IMG/VR virus record: IMGVR_UViG_3300018080_000035
Coordinates: 1 to 48,766 of that record
DNA: 48,766 bases
Direction: 5' to 3' (one strand)
Origin: a virus
How positions within the stretch are numbered: position 1 is the first letter of the stretch; each line of letters opens with the position of its first letter. Both the position numbers and the translations under genes were made by a program. The notes beneath the pieces were generated by a model. The model was not told the DNA's origin and did not search any database. It worked only from the letters and a program-made list of their open reading frames with translations. Below, one piece after another: positions 8,334 through 17,546 of the stretch.

Positions 8334-9351
8334 GTCGATAGTTAATTCCATTATCGACGAGTTCTGCGGCTTGAGCCCCGAGTGGGCTTTCCTGGTTCGC
8401 CCTGGTGAGATTCTCACCGAAGCTGATGAAACCGAGTATGCCTGTCCCAAAGATTTTGCCCGTGTAGTCCCTGGGTCCATCAAGATAGGGAGCACCCCTA
8501 TCACGTTGGTATATCCTTCGGATGAGAACCGGTGGAATCAGAGCGACAACCTGACGAGCGATACCTACACTCAATCGTCTTACAATCGGGTTGTTGCTAC
8601 CATCGCTACGCTTACCCAAACACCGTATGGCAGGCAGGGAACTGTATTCCCTATCGACGGCTCATCGGCCATCGCCGGTTACGGCACGGCTTTCGAGTCC
8701 GAGATGGTTGGTCGTTTCTTTGCCACCGCACGGGACGGTGAACTCTACCGTATCCGCAGCGTCCAGAACCAGAAGGAATTGACGCTTGACCAACCCTTCC
8801 GTGGTGGGACGCAGCGTGGGAAGGTGAAGGTCTACAGCAGCAACGCCAAAATGGTTCACGGTGCTCCTTTTCTTACCCGGTTTGACCTGGAAATGATCGG
8901 CCGCTACATTACCATCTCAGGCGATGCAGACGCCCGTATCATTGACTCGGTTGATCCCATCGAGCAGACGCTCACGGTTACAACGGATATTACCGTTACA
9001 GGAACCGACCTTCAGTATTCGATCGAGGATGATTACCAGATAGATCCCAAGGGATCCTGGATCATATCCTTCAAGAATTACGACTGTGAAGACGATGAAG
9101 TGATCGCCTTCAAATACTACTCGAATCCTGAAGTAGCGATGGACTGGTACGAGCAGTTACCGCTGCCTGTCCAATATCATAACATTATTGAGGCTGGCTC
9201 TATTGCTGAATTCCTTTCATCCACAGGAAGGAATGTACGGGCCATCTCACGCTACGACAAGCGTTATGAGATTGGCAAGCTGCGGGCAGTGAACACGGAA
9301 GACCCGCTTAACAATGCGGGCAGGACAATACCTCTCGGAGACATAACATGA
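8251..9351 (+). CDS. Head-to-tail adaptor / neck protein
   Basis: 366 residues from the ATG at 8251 (a TTG one codon earlier is possible; GAGGAGA lies eight bases upstream of the ATG). The N-terminal ~60 residues are helical with the 'Y-E-x-R-I-L-A-R-x-x-V-N-x-I-I-D-E' pattern of phage head-completion adaptors, then comes a long beta-rich region with Ig-like strands (about 100-290), and a helical end. Position after capsid and before tail genes supports the adaptor call. It begins MNLLQI, close to the MKLL signature. Confidence 0.6.
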   Translation: MNLLQITTRMLQTASVSLDQYEQRILARSIVNSIIDEFCGLSPEWAFLVRPGEILTEADETEYACPKDFARVVPGSIKIGSTPITLVYPSDENRWNQSDNLTSDTYTQSSYNRVVATIATLTQTPYGRQGTVFPIDGSSAIAGYGTAFESEMVGRFFATARDGELYRIRSVQNQKELTLDQPFRGGTQRGKVKVYSSNAKMVHGAPFLTRFDLEMIGRYITISGDADARIIDSVDPIEQTLTVTTDITVTGTDLQYSIEDDYQIDPKGSWIISFKNYDCEDDEVIAFKYYSNPEVAMDWYEQLPLPVQYHNIIEAGSIAEFLSSTGRNVRAISRYDKRYEIGKLRAVNTEDPLNNAGRTIPLGDIT

Positions 9352-10352
9352 GTGCGATACGCCAACTTCTCAATGCTATCCGAGTGGCCAAGGATAGTGG
9401 TTTTTCCGTAGTAGCAGACCTTGGCTCTACCGGACTCACCTCCGGGAGCTGTACGGTCTATATGAGCAAGAACGGGGGTGCCATGGCCAGCGTCCCTTTC
9501 TCGTTCGTAGAGCTGGGTAGAAATCTCTACCAGATAACCGTATCGGCCGGTACGAATGATACCTCCGGAGTAGCGGTTGTCGAAGTATCCGGTTCTTCCA
9601 ACCAGACGTATGTGTCTCTGCAAATCGAGACAGACGCCAAAACAACCGGAGAGCTGTATTCCGACCTGGACGACGGAACCCTTGAGGTGCAGGATGTCGG
9701 CAATATCGCCACTGGCGGTATTACCTCCGGCTCCTTTGCCGGTGGTGCTGTCGATACCAATGCTCTGGCTGCCAATGCTGCGACAGAGATTGCGACCGCT
9801 ACGTGGGCTTACGGCACACGGACACTCTCATCCTTCGGTACGCTCATCGCGGATATCTGGAGCTACTCCACCAGAACGCTTACTTCCCTGGGATCGGGAG
9901 CTATCCAGGCAGTCTGGGATGCGTTGACCTCCGGCTTGACAACTGCAGGATCTATTGGCAAGCTGCTTGTCGATAATATCGACACCCAGCTTTCGGCTAT
10001 CCAGACGGATACATCCGGTATTCAGGCACAGACAGATAAGATCACGTTCGATTCCGTGGAGACATCGGCTGTCAAAGCGACGATCTCCGGTGGTGTGTCC
10101 CTGTCTGCTTCGGATATCACTGCTATCGGTGATGAGGTAGCGGATCATGCTACCACAACCGGAGGTGGAGACTTCAAGACATGTCTCCGTGATGCCCAGG
10201 GCTTTGCGATGGGTAAAACTGAAATGGTCAATGTTGACTTGGTGGCTGGCACAGGCCAGATGAAACTGTATGCCGCAGACAACGTGACCCTTATCGCTAC
10301 GTTCGATGTGACGTTCGATACGAATAATCGTCCTATTTCAAGGAGCACATGA
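9348..10352 (+). CDS. Tail-fibre/neck-appendage-like structural protein
   Basis: 334 residues; exact family not recognised. The N-terminal ~95 residues are beta-rich (carbohydrate-binding or Ig-like look), the middle (about 120-270) is low-complexity Thr/Ser/Ala/Ile with repeated 'S-x-G-x-x-x-x-I-x-x-x-I-W' units like fibre-shaft repeats, and a compact C-terminal beta section follows. Overlaps the previous stop in ATGA. It may be a head fibre, neck whisker or tail needle component. Confidence 0.55.
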   Translation: MSAIRQLLNAIRVAKDSGFSVVADLGSTGLTSGSCTVYMSKNGGAMASVPFSFVELGRNLYQITVSAGTNDTSGVAVVEVSGSSNQTYVSLQIETDAKTTGELYSDLDDGTLEVQDVGNIATGGITSGSFAGGAVDTNALAANAATEIATATWAYGTRTLSSFGTLIADIWSYSTRTLTSLGSGAIQAVWDALTSGLTTAGSIGKLLVDNIDTQLSAIQTDTSGIQAQTDKITFDSVETSAVKATISGGVSLSASDITAIGDEVADHATTTGGGDFKTCLRDAQGFAMGKTEMVNVDLVAGTGQMKLYAADNVTLIATFDVTFDTNNRPISRST

Positions 10353-10609
10353 TGGGCATGAATAACAAGATGGCTGGCCTGAACCCCGCAGGTAGCGTTC
10401 CGAAGCGTTCCGGTAATCCCGGCAAGGGCGGCGACCTGAACGATGCGTTCGGCGGACAGGGCCCTAACGACATGCCTGCTGGTATTCCCTATACCCCTAC
10501 ACCCAGGGGCGGAATGCCTGCAACGGTCAATACGCCTAGCTCCGGTGCAGCTCCCTTCACCACTGGTGAGAAGTCTGCTTCCGGGGTTCCCTCAACCCCA
10601 AAGGAGTGA
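10349..10609 (+). CDS. Gly/Pro-rich small protein
   Basis: 86 residues, low complexity: Gly, Pro, Ser, Asn and Ala make up most of it; no predicted fold or membrane segment. Overlaps the previous gene in ATGATGA. Unrecognised; an extended linker-like structural accessory is one guess. Confidence 0.65.
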   Translation: MMGMNNKMAGLNPAGSVPKRSGNPGKGGDLNDAFGGQGPNDMPAGIPYTPTPRGGMPATVNTPSSGAAPFTTGEKSASGVPSTPKE

Positions 10610-10612
10610 ATT

Positions 10613-10981
10613 ATGAATTGGGAACTTGTTGGAAAAATCCTTACCTTCGTCGTGGTAATCTTGATACCGCTTGTCATCAAGCTGTTCAAGGCGAGGAAGG
10701 ACGGACAGAGCTGGCTGAAGGTGGCACAGATCGCCGTAGCCGGCCTGTCTCATTCAATGGCCAAACAGCCGGCTGAGGAACAGGAGAAGCTGAAAGATGA
10801 ACTCAAGCGTGTCCAAAAAGAAGCTGGTGTGCACGACCTTTCTCATACTCTTATTAAAAGCCATGAGGAAGCCCGCCGCAATTCTCCAGAGTTTGAGCTG
10901 GGTGTCGATGTGGATGACAAGGGTAAGGTACTCGGTGGTGCAAAGCTACGGATACCTTTGCCGTTCGGGCGGGGACGTTAA
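10613..10981 (+). CDS. Membrane-anchored helical protein
   Basis: 122 residues. One hydrophobic segment at about 6-23 (VGKILTFVVVILIPLVIKLF) is followed by basic residues, then a Gln/Glu/Lys helical stretch (about 52-75). Positive charges after the segment suggest the C-terminal part faces the cytoplasm, which argues against a classical i-spanin. A good AAGGAG lies before the ATG. It may be a holin-like or virion membrane protein; the function is unknown. Confidence 0.7.
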   Translation: MNWELVGKILTFVVVILIPLVIKLFKARKDGQSWLKVAQIAVAGLSHSMAKQPAEEQEKLKDELKRVQKEAGVHDLSHTLIKSHEEARRNSPEFELGVDVDDKGKVLGGAKLRIPLPFGRGR

Positions 10982-11099
10982 GCTTGCCCGCCTCCAAGCG
11001 GAGATCGACCGAAGTATTGCTCAAGTTAATGCAATCGCAAGGAGTGGTCGATGGGCGAATATGCCGGAGCCGAAGCTCTATAAGAAAGGAAAATCGTGA
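10935..11099 (+). CDS. Small basic protein (start uncertain)
   Basis: 54 residues from GTG at 10935 (10938 is equally possible), with a weak AAGG upstream. The stop is shared with the GTG start of the next gene (GTGA), the junction type used throughout this operon, which is the main support. The product is an amphipathic helix (KLARLQAEIDRSIAQVNAIA) with a Lys-rich end. The first 47 bp overlap the previous gene. Confidence 0.45.
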   Translation: MVQSYGYLCRSGGDVKLARLQAEIDRSIAQVNAIARSGRWANMPEPKLYKKGKS

Positions 11100-11416
11100 G
11101 CTTTTTAATTCTGGATGGCATGTACGACAGCGACATTACTCTGCCGCTGCACGGATTTGGCGGGCAGCAAAAAGATGCTTTCGTAAAAGATAATGCCTAC
11201 AAGAGCTTCTATCATTATCTACCTGCCCGTGTCGTCGCCCCTGAAACCGTCCGTGTTCAGGAAACGATGGAGGCTGGAGATTCAAAGCTCATCATGGTTC
11301 GCGGTGCTGGCCAGTTCGGTGTCTTCTGGGGAGCGACATCCGACCAGGAGGACTGGAAGGTAACTGTCTACTCAGACCCGGACAGAACACTTAAAATGGC
11401 GGAGTTTACAGGATGA
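11096..11416 (+). CDS. Unknown structural-region protein
   Basis: 106 residues, GTG start overlapping the previous stop. Beta-rich with no motif I recognise. Belongs to a set of three small genes (11096, 11413, 11808) joined by 4-bp overlaps between the neck genes and the tailspike; they may be particle surface or neck components. Confidence 0.7.
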   Translation: MSFLILDGMYDSDITLPLHGFGGQQKDAFVKDNAYKSFYHYLPARVVAPETVRVQETMEAGDSKLIMVRGAGQFGVFWGATSDQEDWKVTVYSDPDRTLKMAEFTG

Positions 11417-11811
11417 CATTACCGATACCCGAATGGCCAAGACGAGATCCCCAGTGGCGAGGGGCATACGACTATACGATTCCGCAGGAATCCGTAACTA
11501 TCGGTGCTGGTGGATACACCGATGTCGAGATTGATGCCGGCGTGATAAACTTCATCTATCGGTTGAGGCTTACGCCGACAAATCCAGTGGGTTATTCCGC
11601 TGCTATTTACAGCAGGAACGCCCGTGAAGATGACGACTTGATGTGGCGGCTTGCTTCACGGATAACCGCATATAACAGCCTGGATGAAGGCAGTGGGCTT
11701 ATCCTGGCTCTAAACAAGGACCAGGTAGCCGACTCGGCTATGCATTTCAGAATCTTCGGCACTCCTGCTGAAGTGGTTGCTGTTGATGCTGACTTAGTGA
11801 GGCTGATATGA
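11413..11811 (+). CDS. Unknown beta-rich structural-region protein
   Basis: 132 residues, ATGA overlap with the previous stop. Predicted beta sandwich-like; starts MTLPIPEWPRRDPQWRGAYD. No family recognised. Confidence 0.7.
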   Translation: MTLPIPEWPRRDPQWRGAYDYTIPQESVTIGAGGYTDVEIDAGVINFIYRLRLTPTNPVGYSAAIYSRNAREDDDLMWRLASRITAYNSLDEGSGLILALNKDQVADSAMHFRIFGTPAEVVAVDADLVRLI

Positions 11812-12053
11812 TCAAACTCATCCAATATGTCAAACAAAACGATCACCGGCCGGGGATGGTCGGCAAGGTGATCAATGCCAAGAACCCGAATTTCCAGTTC
11901 TCGGAACGCGAGCTGGCAAATGCGGGATGGCCGGTTATCTTCGGATACTTCACGCTGGATATCAGCGGAGATGAAGTCGTTCTATGTGATGCTGGCAGGC
12001 GGGCTGTCAACGACATAGAGAATCCAACGGAACTTGTTGCGATAGGAGATTGA
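11808..12053 (+). CDS. Unknown small protein
   Basis: 81 residues, ATGA overlap with the previous gene. Mixed alpha/beta, no known motif. Begins MIKLIQYVKQN. Confidence 0.65.
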   Translation: MIKLIQYVKQNDHRPGMVGKVINAKNPNFQFSERELANAGWPVIFGYFTLDISGDEVVLCDAGRRAVNDIENPTELVAIGD

Positions 12054-12054
12054 A

Positions 12055-12183
12055 ATGGGAAGAAATGCAAGAGGCGTGAGAACTGGTGACGGGCCGTATA
12101 AGGGTTCATTTCAGCGGAAAAAGACCGGGAGTCGCGGCAGACGGAAGCTGGCCGGTCAGAAGTGTCCGAAAGGAAGTAAGTGA
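12055..12183 (+). CDS. Very basic 42-residue protein
   Basis: The ATG at 12055 follows TAGGAGA by six bases. The 42-residue product is about one third Arg+Lys with many Gly and one Cys (ends QKCPKGSK). It starts one base after the previous stop. Small basic proteins of this kind may bind nucleic acid or pack into virions; the family is not recognised. Confidence 0.65.
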   Translation: MGRNARGVRTGDGPYKGSFQRKKTGSRGRRKLAGQKCPKGSK

Positions 12184-12220
12184 CGGAACATCGAGACAGC
12201 CGAAACGTAGGAGATAATCC

Positions 12221-15200
12221 TTGGCATCAGAAGTCATAAAAATTGTAGACCCGGACAATGGGCCGGGAACCGACTATTTAAGCCTGCTGGCTTTTGAAGC
12301 CGGTGAACGGCGTGACCTTGTGGCGGCTGATGAGATTGCCGTGGCCGAAGTCCGTTCTTCCGGTACGCCCGACAAGACGAATGAAGTGGATTTCGATTCG
12401 GCCAACTGGACGACCGATTCCACGCGGTACATTCATGTCAGACCGTATGCCGGTCAGGAACATGCCGGTGTATGGGATGCCACCAAGTATGTCAAGCAGC
12501 CCAACAACAACCAGAAGAATATCATATCAGATGTTGATATCAAGATTGAAGGTATTCAGTTTGAAACAGTCACCACGGATACCAAGATACAGGAATCGAT
12601 TGTTCTCGGTGGAAACGTGGCAAATAAGCGTCAGTATCTTAACCGGTGTTTGATACGGTTAAACGAAAGTGGCACGATTGATTCATCACAACAAGCTGTT
12701 TCGCTGGTTGGAACAAACACCACTATTAGAACATATATCACGAACAATATTATTTACGATTGGAAAGACCAGACAGGTACGCATGAACTTCCTGCTTTTG
12801 GACCGACCCATATCTTCAATTACATGTATAACAATACGGTTGTCAACTGCGGAAGCGGCATTGGCAGTCTCAGTAGTCGCAGATACGCTTATAATAATAT
12901 CGTACAGAATACGACAGGCGATAATTATTATGGTGATTTCAATGCAACCTCCTATAACAATCTGTCCGATGATGGTACGGCTCCTGGCAACGACCCGATT
13001 ACCGGAAGCGTACTATTCGTCAATGCGGCGGCGAAAGACTTTCACCTTTCGTTGACGGACACGGTTGCCAAGGGAGCAGGGAGAAGGTCATTCTCACCGG
13101 ACTATGAGAACTTCTATGACGTTGACGGATACCCACGATTCTTTCCGATGGACTGCGGAGCAGACCAGGCCCTTGACAATACGAAGTGGAAGGTGTGGGG
13201 CGGCGGTTCGAGCATGGACGGCAACTTTAATACGGCGACATGCTGGACAGGCGACAGCGTACCGACATCTACGGATTACATCCTGTTCAACGGAACCGAT
13301 GTAACCGACTGCACGATTGACGCTGATGTTGACGTGGGTGGAATGGCTGCTGATTGGAATTATACCGGTACGGTGGACAATTCCGTCAACAACAAGGACA
13401 TCACAATCAGAGGACCGATATCCGTCAAAGGCGACGATGCCGCACCCCATTTTGATTGGGGAGCTAACTGCGATTTCAACTGGACGGGAACATACTGGTT
13501 TGTTGAAAATGCCGACACATGGGTCATGCCGTCTACGGTCAGTCTTGTCATAACCGGTGACGGCTCTACACAACATTTAATGCGGCACACCTATATGACA
13601 TGGAATGAACGGCTTGGACATATCAAGGCTACTGATGCTCCATTGTATCTTGAATACATGAACTCCTGTAACGGTTTGACGCTAAGAAATTCTCCGATAA
13701 CAAGCCCTAATGTTTCGTTGAGTAATTGGGGAGTGCTTGACCAGGATGCGGATAGTCCTATTGATATCGGTACGGCGATTATGAGTCCGGTTTGTGGTGG
13801 CAATCCGACACAGAAAGCCGCTGCGATAAATGCGTCCTATATCAAAGCGTCTGCCGGTAAAGATAACTGGCCTGCTCTGACATGGGAATCTCCATTCGAG
13901 TTTACATGGGGGTGGAGTGAAGAACTGTATCTCGGAGCCGGTGAACATTGGTTCCAGCAGGGTATTCATTACCTGCATAATACGACGACTGCGGGTGAAC
14001 TGGATAATTCCAAATACAATCCGAGTTTTCGCATAGGTGGAACCGGAACCGGCCTTGAGGTGTCGGACGACAATGTAGGCGGCCTTACCGTCACAAAGGG
14101 AACAGGCTCTATCACGATGGACGGTGAGGATCAGTTTATCAAGCTGGACGGCAAGAGCGTTGAGCCGATTGACAACTCAAGCGGCACAGGCACATTCGAG
14201 ATCATGGAGGACGGCACAGCGGATCTCGACCTTGGAGAGAGGACAGATGACATCATCGGAACCGCAGGGATTACCTTCAACTCACCGAACATTGTTGCCA
14301 AAGGACTCGCTCTCGATAACCTCAGAGGATTCAAGAGCGATACGCCTGCTTCGGATTGGACTCTGGTTATTGCCACTTCTTACGACTTTCTGTACCTTGA
14401 TGTTATTGATAACGATGTTACCGGATCATTCGAGATTATTGACGGTGGAAGTTCCTATTGCCGTGACCTGGGGAATAACACTAACTGGACTTTCGATTAC
14501 CTTATCAAGAAGGATGGAACGGCGTTCTACACAACTCTCGCCGCCGCTATTGCCGCTCTGCCAGCTACGCTTATTGCAGATACATCAATCCTCTTCCTTG
14601 ACAGGGAGCGATACGAAGAAGTGAATACGCTGTCCGGTGTGGATACCAACGGATTCACATTGACTATAGACGGCCTTGGAGACGAAGGTGTTCCTGGAAC
14701 CGGCAAGACGACTCTTTATCATGCGACAACAGCCGGATATCTGCTGACTATTACCAGCATGAAGAACGTCACGATAACCGATATCGAGTTTGAGCGAGAG
14801 GAAGCATTGGACGATTCGCGTCATGGCATTGACATTGACGGAAACAACATTGATGAGATTGTGATTGACCGGTGTGACTTCAGGGGTAACGGTTATTATC
14901 CGCAACAGGGTATCTACTGGAACACGAATCAATCTGGTTATGCCGGACATCTGTTTGTTCGTAACTGTCTGTTCCGGCGTTGGGGTAAAGCAGGTATCCA
15001 GTTTGTAAACGGCGGTTCTACATACAACGAAAACTTCACCAGCTACTACAACACCTTTGTCAAGAATCAGGAAGCGATACAGTATGATGGTTCATCTTCC
15101 AACAAGGGATGGGTAAAAGGCAAGAATAATATCTTCGACATGGACGGTGATGAACTCATCGAATGTACCTACTTTGCCGCATGGTATTTTTCGACGAACG

Positions 15201-15661
15201 ATTGGACACCGGATGACTTGGACGAGATGGAGAATAATCTGTATCACTTCAGAACGTCTACTCAGATGTATCTGTTTGTGTCCGGTAGTATCGCTTCGCC
15301 TACGCTCAGTTATACAAACCTCGCCGCCATGCAGGCGGCGTATCCGGCAGAGGAAGTGAATGGACTTGAAGCGGACCCGCTGTTCGAGGAATACTGCGTT
15401 GATTACCATATCGGCACGGACAGTCCCGCCTACCAGTCGGCGGACGGAACCGCCAATACCTACGACAACGAGCAGTGCGTCAGGCTTTATCCCTACAACC
15501 GTGGCTGCTACGAGAGCGACCTGGTAAGCCTGGACCAGGTGCAGAAGCCTCAGATTGACAAGGAGCAGAACGCTACGTTTTGGATTGATATTGAGGACAC
15601 AAGGACATCGGGGAGCAGTCGCAGCTTACGAGTAGACCTTGAATATGCGAGGATGGAATAA
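12221..15661 (+). CDS. Tailspike / beta-helix fibre protein
   Basis: 1146 residues, TTG start with AGGAG nine bases upstream. Two right-handed parallel beta-helix regions are visible from short repeating N/V/I turns: about 100-300 and about 770-1090. Each ends with a similar motif: DFHLSLTDTVAKGAG then DVDGYPRFFPMDCGA (about 284-317), and DYHIGTDSPAYQS then VRLYPYNRGCYE (about 1063-1098). A beta-sandwich-like stretch (about 320-760) lies between. Beta-helix spikes bind, and often cut, surface polysaccharide; catalytic residues cannot be assigned. No obvious signal or coiled-coil trimerisation domain was seen. Confidence 0.8.
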   Translation: MASEVIKIVDPDNGPGTDYLSLLAFEAGERRDLVAADEIAVAEVRSSGTPDKTNEVDFDSANWTTDSTRYIHVRPYAGQEHAGVWDATKYVKQPNNNQKNIISDVDIKIEGIQFETVTTDTKIQESIVLGGNVANKRQYLNRCLIRLNESGTIDSSQQAVSLVGTNTTIRTYITNNIIYDWKDQTGTHELPAFGPTHIFNYMYNNTVVNCGSGIGSLSSRRYAYNNIVQNTTGDNYYGDFNATSYNNLSDDGTAPGNDPITGSVLFVNAAAKDFHLSLTDTVAKGAGRRSFSPDYENFYDVDGYPRFFPMDCGADQALDNTKWKVWGGGSSMDGNFNTATCWTGDSVPTSTDYILFNGTDVTDCTIDADVDVGGMAADWNYTGTVDNSVNNKDITIRGPISVKGDDAAPHFDWGANCDFNWTGTYWFVENADTWVMPSTVSLVITGDGSTQHLMRHTYMTWNERLGHIKATDAPLYLEYMNSCNGLTLRNSPITSPNVSLSNWGVLDQDADSPIDIGTAIMSPVCGGNPTQKAAAINASYIKASAGKDNWPALTWESPFEFTWGWSEELYLGAGEHWFQQGIHYLHNTTTAGELDNSKYNPSFRIGGTGTGLEVSDDNVGGLTVTKGTGSITMDGEDQFIKLDGKSVEPIDNSSGTGTFEIMEDGTADLDLGERTDDIIGTAGITFNSPNIVAKGLALDNLRGFKSDTPASDWTLVIATSYDFLYLDVIDNDVTGSFEIIDGGSSYCRDLGNNTNWTFDYLIKKDGTAFYTTLAAAIAALPATLIADTSILFLDRERYEEVNTLSGVDTNGFTLTIDGLGDEGVPGTGKTTLYHATTAGYLLTITSMKNVTITDIEFEREEALDDSRHGIDIDGNNIDEIVIDRCDFRGNGYYPQQGIYWNTNQSGYAGHLFVRNCLFRRWGKAGIQFVNGGSTYNENFTSYYNTFVKNQEAIQYDGSSSNKGWVKGKNNIFDMDGDELIECTYFAAWYFSTNDWTPDDLDEMENNLYHFRTSTQMYLFVSGSIASPTLSYTNLAAMQAAYPAEEVNGLEADPLFEEYCVDYHIGTDSPAYQSADGTANTYDNEQCVRLYPYNRGCYESDLVSLDQVQKPQIDKEQNATFWIDIEDTRTSGSSRSLRVDLEYARME

Positions 15662-15960
15662 TGGCTAAGACTGATGAAACAGGACGGTTTGTTCTTCTTG
15701 ATGCTTGCAGCGAAAAAAGAAAGGCAGTGTACGCCATGATATATAAAATGGGAGCTGGATTATTGTCCGTGCTCGGTGTCGTGCTGTCGTTCTTTTGGCT
15801 AACCACATCCAGCATGAGCAACGAGATGGTTGAAATAAAGATGAAACAGGGTAAGGCTGAAGTTCATCTTCAGAATACCAAAGAGAAGGTAGACGACATC
15901 TACAAGGAACAAAAATCCATGAAGGAAGAAATCCTTCAAGAGATAAGGATGGCCAAGTGA
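15661..15960 (+). CDS. Membrane protein with C-terminal coiled coil (spanin/holin candidate)
   Basis: 99 residues. Basic residues (EKRKAVY) precede one hydrophobic segment at about 28-48, followed by a coiled-coil-like Lys/Glu helix (52-99). This N-in/C-out plan is that of an inner-membrane spanin or a pinholin-type protein. No partner outer-membrane lipoprotein with a lipobox was found nearby, so the lysis role is only a candidate. Overlaps the spike stop by one base and the next start by four. Confidence 0.6.
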   Translation: MAKTDETGRFVLLDACSEKRKAVYAMIYKMGAGLLSVLGVVLSFFWLTTSSMSNEMVEIKMKQGKAEVHLQNTKEKVDDIYKEQKSMKEEILQEIRMAK

Positions 15961-17546
15961 ATATTGATATCTTCAGAGGAATAGACAACAGGCAGATATT
16001 CGCTACCCCGCAGGGGTTTCTGAAGAAGGCGGAGAATGTGCTTATTGACACGACTGGCATGTTGCATAAAATGCCTGGTTGTAAACTGATAAGCACACCT
16101 GATCCAACAGAAGGCAAGCTGAAATACAGTGCTACTGAATTTTTCTATGGCATCGACATGCTCCAGAACCACGACGATTACCAGGATGTGCTTATTGCAT
16201 ACGCTGGACGAAAGAATGCGTCTTTCGATACAGACGAGGTGTTGTTTCCTCATATCTATAACCCTGCATGGACAACTGATGTTGACTGGAAAGGACTCCC
16301 TTGGCCGTCCACAATTCCAGTCTCCTTGAACGCAGGGGTACACGAAGTTCAGTCTCCGCTGTCCTATCTGAAGCGGGCGTACATACTGGCCAATGGATTT
16401 CCGGTCTATTACGACGCACCGAATGAAACATTTGTTGACGGAACCCTTGTCAGTAAGGACTACTTTGATACAGAGCTGGCTGAGGCCATCTCGAACGGAA
16501 CCATTACGGCAGAAGACGCACCGACATATGTGATTCCGAAGGGGGTCTACCTTGAAGAACATCAATCGAGAATGTTCCTGTGCGGAACGGGTAACAGGGC
16601 GAATATGCTCCTCTATACCCAGCCGTTTTCGGATAATTTCTACACCCTCCAAGGTGGTGTTCCGGTGCTCCTTGAGGTATCGGTGGGTCAGGAGGGGAGT
16701 GCGGTCGGCACGGTCAATGACCGCTTGACGGTTTGCAAAGAATGGAGCGAGATCCTCTATATTTTCAAAGAACGCAGTATTCACCGTCTTATAGGCGACC
16801 AACTCGTAAACTACTACACGACGGTTGTAAATAAGACAGTGGGTTGCGACAAGCCCAGAACCCTTATCCGCACCCAGGCTGGGCTCATATTCACCTACAA
16901 GCAGGAGGTATACCTGCTCAACAATACAACCACGAGGATTTCGGATCCTGTGCGGAAGGAACTTACTACGCTTCCGTCCACAGCCGGAGCCTCACTAATG
17001 GATGAACGCTATTACGTCCTGGAGTGGGACGAGAAAACCTTGATCTATGATATACAAACCGGAGCCTGGACAACTTGTACTCATCGCATTACTGGCGATG
17101 ACAATTATATTACAGATGGCACTGATATTATGCGATGGGGTGTCGGACACAAGTGGAAAATCGGTGTGGATAATACAGGCGGCGATAGCATACCTATCTA
17201 TATTGATACTGGCAATTATCGTTATTCGGATGAGATAGTTCCCATGGATATCGTCCTGACGCTGCAGTCAGCGGCCAGGAGCCAGCCTCTCAAGATACGG
17301 ATGGACAACCGTGAACACCGTGTCATGCAAGCTGCGATCAACAGCAGGCCAAGGATCGACCAGGCCTTGCTGGACAGAGATATGATTTATGATTTACCCT
17401 ACGATGTTGTCTATACAGCTCCCCTGGTAAGCGGGAGGAGTATGCGGCTTATCATAGAGCATGATGATGAATATGCCTATCTGCTCAGGGCAATCAACTG
17501 CAGGCTTGAGCCTGTGGACAGGCAAGTTCCAGGAGAAAAAGCATGA
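15957..17546 (+). CDS. Tail nozzle / DNA-stabilisation-type protein
   Basis: 529 residues, GTG start overlapping the previous stop. The N-terminus has the marked pattern 'F-x-G-x-D-N-R-x-x-x-x-P-x-G-F-x-x-x-A-E-N-V-x-x-D-x-x-G-x-x-x-x-x-P-G', as in P22 gp10-like and podovirus nozzle proteins; the rest is beta-rich with propeller-like repeats (EWSEILYIFKERSIHRL near 262-276, then the ALLDRDMIYD region). It would sit under the portal/adaptor and hold the DNA in. Confidence 0.65.
   Translation: MNIDIFRGIDNRQIFATPQGFLKKAENVLIDTTGMLHKMPGCKLISTPDPTEGKLKYSATEFFYGIDMLQNHDDYQDVLIAYAGRKNASFDTDEVLFPHIYNPAWTTDVDWKGLPWPSTIPVSLNAGVHEVQSPLSYLKRAYILANGFPVYYDAPNETFVDGTLVSKDYFDTELAEAISNGTITAEDAPTYVIPKGVYLEEHQSRMFLCGTGNRANMLLYTQPFSDNFYTLQGGVPVLLEVSVGQEGSAVGTVNDRLTVCKEWSEILYIFKERSIHRLIGDQLVNYYTTVVNKTVGCDKPRTLIRTQAGLIFTYKQEVYLLNNTTTRISDPVRKELTTLPSTAGASLMDERYYVLEWDEKTLIYDIQTGAWTTCTHRITGDDNYITDGTDIMRWGVGHKWKIGVDNTGGDSIPIYIDTGNYRYSDEIVPMDIVLTLQSAARSQPLKIRMDNREHRVMQAAINSRPRIDQALLDRDMIYDLPYDVVYTAPLVSGRSMRLIIEHDDEYAYLLRAINCRLEPVDRQVPGEKA

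Noticed and set aside
15936-16802. 288-codon minus-strand frame inside the nozzle gene
   Set aside because: Antisense shadow of a well-supported plus-strand gene; no ribosome site.
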